This document shows positions 60,970 through 64,000 of a stretch of DNA of 64,000 bases, one piece after another. Position 1 is the stretch's first letter, and each line of letters begins with the position of its first letter. The notes beneath the pieces were generated by a model. That model was not told where the DNA came from. It worked only from the letters and a program-made list of their open reading frames with translations, and did no database searches. Source of the DNA: Mallotus nudiflorus (lineage: Eukaryota > Streptophyta > Magnoliopsida > Malpighiales > Euphorbiaceae); assembly GCA_947683625.1 (NCBI GenBank), contig CANTUR010000904.1, forward strand, positions 558,001 through 622,000, written 5' to 3'. The position numbers and the translations under genes were made by a program.

Positions 60970-61836
60970 ATCTTAATTCTACAACACGTTATCAGCATGA
61001 AAAGCTCTCGATTAAAACAATAAGGTACATATTTTTTAATATTTAATAGTTATGAATATATTATTTTATTATATATTATCATGGATGGTTATGTCTCCTA
61101 CTAATTTATATTTATTCATATTTATATTTATTTCTTCAATCTAACTTTATATTAATTGTTATTTTTATTTTATTTTACTAACTACATCATTGATGCAAAT
61201 ATTGTTAGAAATGGTTCTAACCTTATGGATGATTATGCCTCCTACCAATTTATATTTATGCATATTTATATTTTTTTTTATTATTTATGTTAATGGAATG
61301 TTATACCCCATTTTATATTAATGGGCGGTTTTGTCCCATATTTATACATATTGTTATGTTAACTCACTTACTATAGATAATCATATCAACATTATTTATT
61401 AATTTTACTTTATATAATTTATTTCTCAATATATTATATTAAAAAAAAATTCTAACGGCTATATTTTTATTACTAACGGTAACAAACGACTATATTTTTC
61501 ATTATAAATAGACAAACTATAAATTTTATTTATGCACACAAATTCATACATTTTCTCTTTCTCTCTTTACTCTAAATTATAAACATAATTTGGTATATTT
61601 ATATTTGCGTTTTGATCATGACTATTATAATTGTTTTTGGAATAATTCATATAGAAAATGGTTTTCTATTTGATATAATTTTAAGTATTATTGCATCATT
61701 TTTTGTACCGCCATTATTTCTTGCAATATTCATTCATGATATAATTAATTAGTAAATTCTGATTATGTTTGATTTTTTTAATAGTCATCAAATTTATGAA
61801 TTCCAATTGAGTTATATTTTTTTATTAGTTATCATA

Positions 61837-62856
61837 ATGACAAATCTAGCAAAGCTTGAGTTCGTTGCTCTTGACATCACAGGAAAAATTATATGTCTTG
61901 GATTCTAGATGTAGAAATGCATCTTCAATTAATGGGGTTAATTGATACCATAAAAGAAAATAATAACACCTCATTGCAAGATAAAGTCAAGTCTATAATT
62001 TTTCTCCGTCGTCATCTTGATGAAGGATTAAAATATGAATATTTGACTGTTAAAGATCCAAGTGTTCTTTGGAAGGATCTAAAAGACAAATATGATCATC
62101 AAAGAGATGTAATACTACCAGTAGTCACTGATGAATGGAGAGCTTTACGCTTTCAAGATTTTAAAAAAGTGAGTGACTATAATTCTACAATGTTCATAAT
62201 AGTATCACAATTAAAATTATGTGGACAACCAGTCACAAACGAGGATATATTGGAGAAAACTTACTCCACATTTCATGCATCAAATGTTACACTGCAACAA
62301 TAATATAGGATGCAGAGATTTAAAAAATATTATGAACTAATTTCATGCCTACTGGTAGCTGAGAAAAATAATGAACTCTTGATGAAAAATCATCAGTCTC
62401 GTCCCACTGGCTCAGTAGCATTTCCAGAAGCAAATGCTACAAATTATTCCAGACATAAAAATTACAATAGCCATAGACGTGGGAGAGGTAGAGATCATGG
62501 ACATGGAAGAGGTCAATTCTTTGGTCGTGGTCGTGGAAATAAATATAACAATACTCCACAACAAACTCAGACTCAACCTCAAAAGAAGTTAAAATCAGTC
62601 ATCAGTGGTGTTCAAGAAAGGTCCCAACATAAGTCTGAAACTGTGTATTTCAGATGTGGTAGTAAAGGACACTGGGCACGAGTTTGTTGTAGACCACCAT
62701 ATCTTTTCCAACTTTATAAGGCATCATTGAAAGAGAAAGAAAAGGAAATAAACTTCAATGAGCATCATACTCCTGCTAATGATACAACTCATATAGATGT
62801 TTCTGATTTTACTGATGATTTACTGACAGTGGAAATTGAGGCAACTACAATTTTAA
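61837..62856 (+). pseudogene. Ty1/copia gag, decayed
   Basis: The gag frame starts MTNLAKLEFVALDITGK at 61837, then loses one A in an A run near 61883, so the rest continues in another frame (61893 on). It is a UBN2-type gag, with LKDKYDHQ and LISCLLVAEKNNELLMKNH. A CAA-to-TAA stop is at 62301-62303. A GRGRGRDHGHGRG run precedes the zinc knuckle at 62647-62688, where the first cysteine is tyrosine (YFRCGSKGHWARVC). No functional product is expected. Confidence 0.82.
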
Positions 62857-63004
62857 GTATGTTGTTATTACCTATTTTATTTTTCAATTCTAAAAAATAT
62901 GTTATTATTATGTATGTTATTTTCAAATTAATAAAATGTCCTACTTTACAATTATTTTATGTTTTTACCTTAATTGATTAATTATGTGTTTATCTATTTT
63001 GAAG
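62857..63004 (+). other. Intron-like segment at the gag/pol junction
   Basis: A 148-nt AT-rich stretch begins GTATGT and ends TTTTGAAG. Published work reports an intron near the gag/pol junction in plant Ty1/copia elements that yields a short Gag. Joining these sites puts a stop directly after the junction, as expected for a Gag-only product. The branch point and use are unproven, and the copy is dead. Confidence 0.35.
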
Positions 63005-64000
63005 TTTAATCTGGATTGTACTCAATATAAAGACAATATTGGAGATCTCTGCATACCGGATAGTGGTACTACACATACAATCTTGAAAAATAGAGATTAT
63101 TTCTCTGAAATAAAGCCCATAAAAGCAGTTGTAAAAATAATATCGGGTCCTATAGATCTGATTGAAGGAATTGACAAAGCTAAATTTATGTTACCAAATG
63201 GAATAAAATTTATAATTGATGAAGCTTTATTTTCACCAAAATCAATAAGAAATTTGTTGAGTTTTTATGACGTATATCGAAATGGGTGTGATACCCAATC
63301 CATTACTATAAATGGTAACAGATATTTAAATATAGTTTCCAACAAATCAGGAAAAATACAAGTATTGGAAAGACTGTCAAAACTCCTTACTGGATTACAT
63401 TACATGTGTATACATGTAATTGAATCACATATGACAGTAAAAGAAAAATCTTATGATCCTTCAACAATAAATTTATGGCATGATAGATTAGGTCATCCTG
63501 GATCAATAATGATGTGAAAGATAATTGAGAATTCACATGGGCATCCATTGAAGGGGCAAAGAATTCCTCAATCCAATGAAATGTCATGTACAGCTTGTTC
63601 TCTCGGAAAATTAATCTTGAGGCCTTCACCATCTAAAATTCAGAATGAATCACCTATGTTTCTTGAAAGAATTCAAAGTGATATATGTGGGTCAATTCAC
63701 CCACCATGTGGACCATTAAGATATTTTATGGTATTAATTTATACATCTAGTAGATAGTCACATGTTTATCTATTGTCAACTCGTAATATTGCATTTGCAA
63801 AGTTGCTAGTTGAAAATATTAAATTACAAGCATAATTCCCTGATTATACAATCAAAATGGTAAGACTTGATAATGCTGGTGAATTTACATCTCAAGCATT
63901 CAATGATTATTGTATGTCTACTGGGATCATTGTTAAGCATCTTATTGGCCATGTACATACTCAAAATGGTTTAGTTGAATCATTGATTAAACGTCTTCAG
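63005..64000 (+). pseudogene. Ty1/copia pol 5' part (protease, integrase), runs off window
   Basis: The protease motif PDSGTTHTI is near 63060. The GAG-pre-integrase domain has LWHDRLGHPGS near 63473 and the zinc-binding C-x2-C (CTACSLGK) near 63595. The integrase core has QSDICGSI near 63680, RLDNAGEFTSQ near 63863 and NGLVESLIKRLQ at the window end, covering the D, D, E triad. Stops are at 63515-63517, 63755-63757 and near 63832. Reverse transcriptase, RNase H and the 3' LTR lie beyond 64000. Confidence 0.82.

Noticed and set aside
1..64000. CRISPR arrays, bacterial operons, rRNA or tRNA genes
   Set aside because: No spaced direct repeats, operon structure or cloverleaf sequences were found; the tandem repeats are AT-rich plant satellites and LTR parts.

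Overview
This is nuclear DNA from a flowering plant, most likely a dicot. It is very AT-rich. The genes have GT-AG introns and TATA boxes, and most of the window is plant retrotransposon: Ty3/gypsy of Tekay/Del type, Ty1/copia, and L1-like LINEs. I cannot name the species. Nothing bacterial, organellar or CRISPR-like is visible.

The native genes form a dispersed tandem array of ten small secreted cysteine-rich peptide genes of the plant thionin-like family, named A to J here. A (162-438, exon 1 only), B (7724-8290, dead), C (20161-20742), D (22813-23315), E (28381-28971), F (43403-43956), G (53685-54146), H (55354-55967, stop codon in exon 1) and J (59251-59721) are on the minus strand. I (57623-58457) is on the plus strand, convergent with J. 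All have one plan: signal peptide, three cysteine modules in exon 1, a phase-1 intron directly after exon 1, and a fourth module in a 56-92 nt exon 2. Each module is C-x3-C-x3-C or a close variant. A-D and E-H are two recent subfamilies; I and J are older. C and D lie in a tandem duplication of several kb that also copied an exon 2 relic of another member. E and F lie in a second duplication.

Repeats fill the spaces. 600-1890 holds a hairpin and a tandem array interrupted by a 3.26 kb solo LTR (1894-5155). 5290-7240 is an antisense LINE fragment. 8379-19471 is a decayed minus-strand Tekay-like element with a composite LTR, lying against the promoter of gene B. 30260-41728 is a structurally complete Tekay-like element with 3.24 kb LTRs, GCTAC target duplications, primer site, polypurine tract and one gag-pol frame broken by nine stop codons. 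44701-49911 is a decayed full-length LINE, 52385-53400 an antisense LINE fragment, and 60450-64000 the 5' part of a decayed copia element that runs off the window.

The array appears to have grown by local duplication while retroelements inserted into the duplicated flanks. Members are being lost or altered by promoter damage, frameshifts, a nonsense codon and loss of individual cysteines. The most interesting signals are the four-module cysteine scaffold and its variants, a shared upstream motif, an uninterrupted paralogue of the retroelement target site, and conserved splice-like signals inside the long LTRs.
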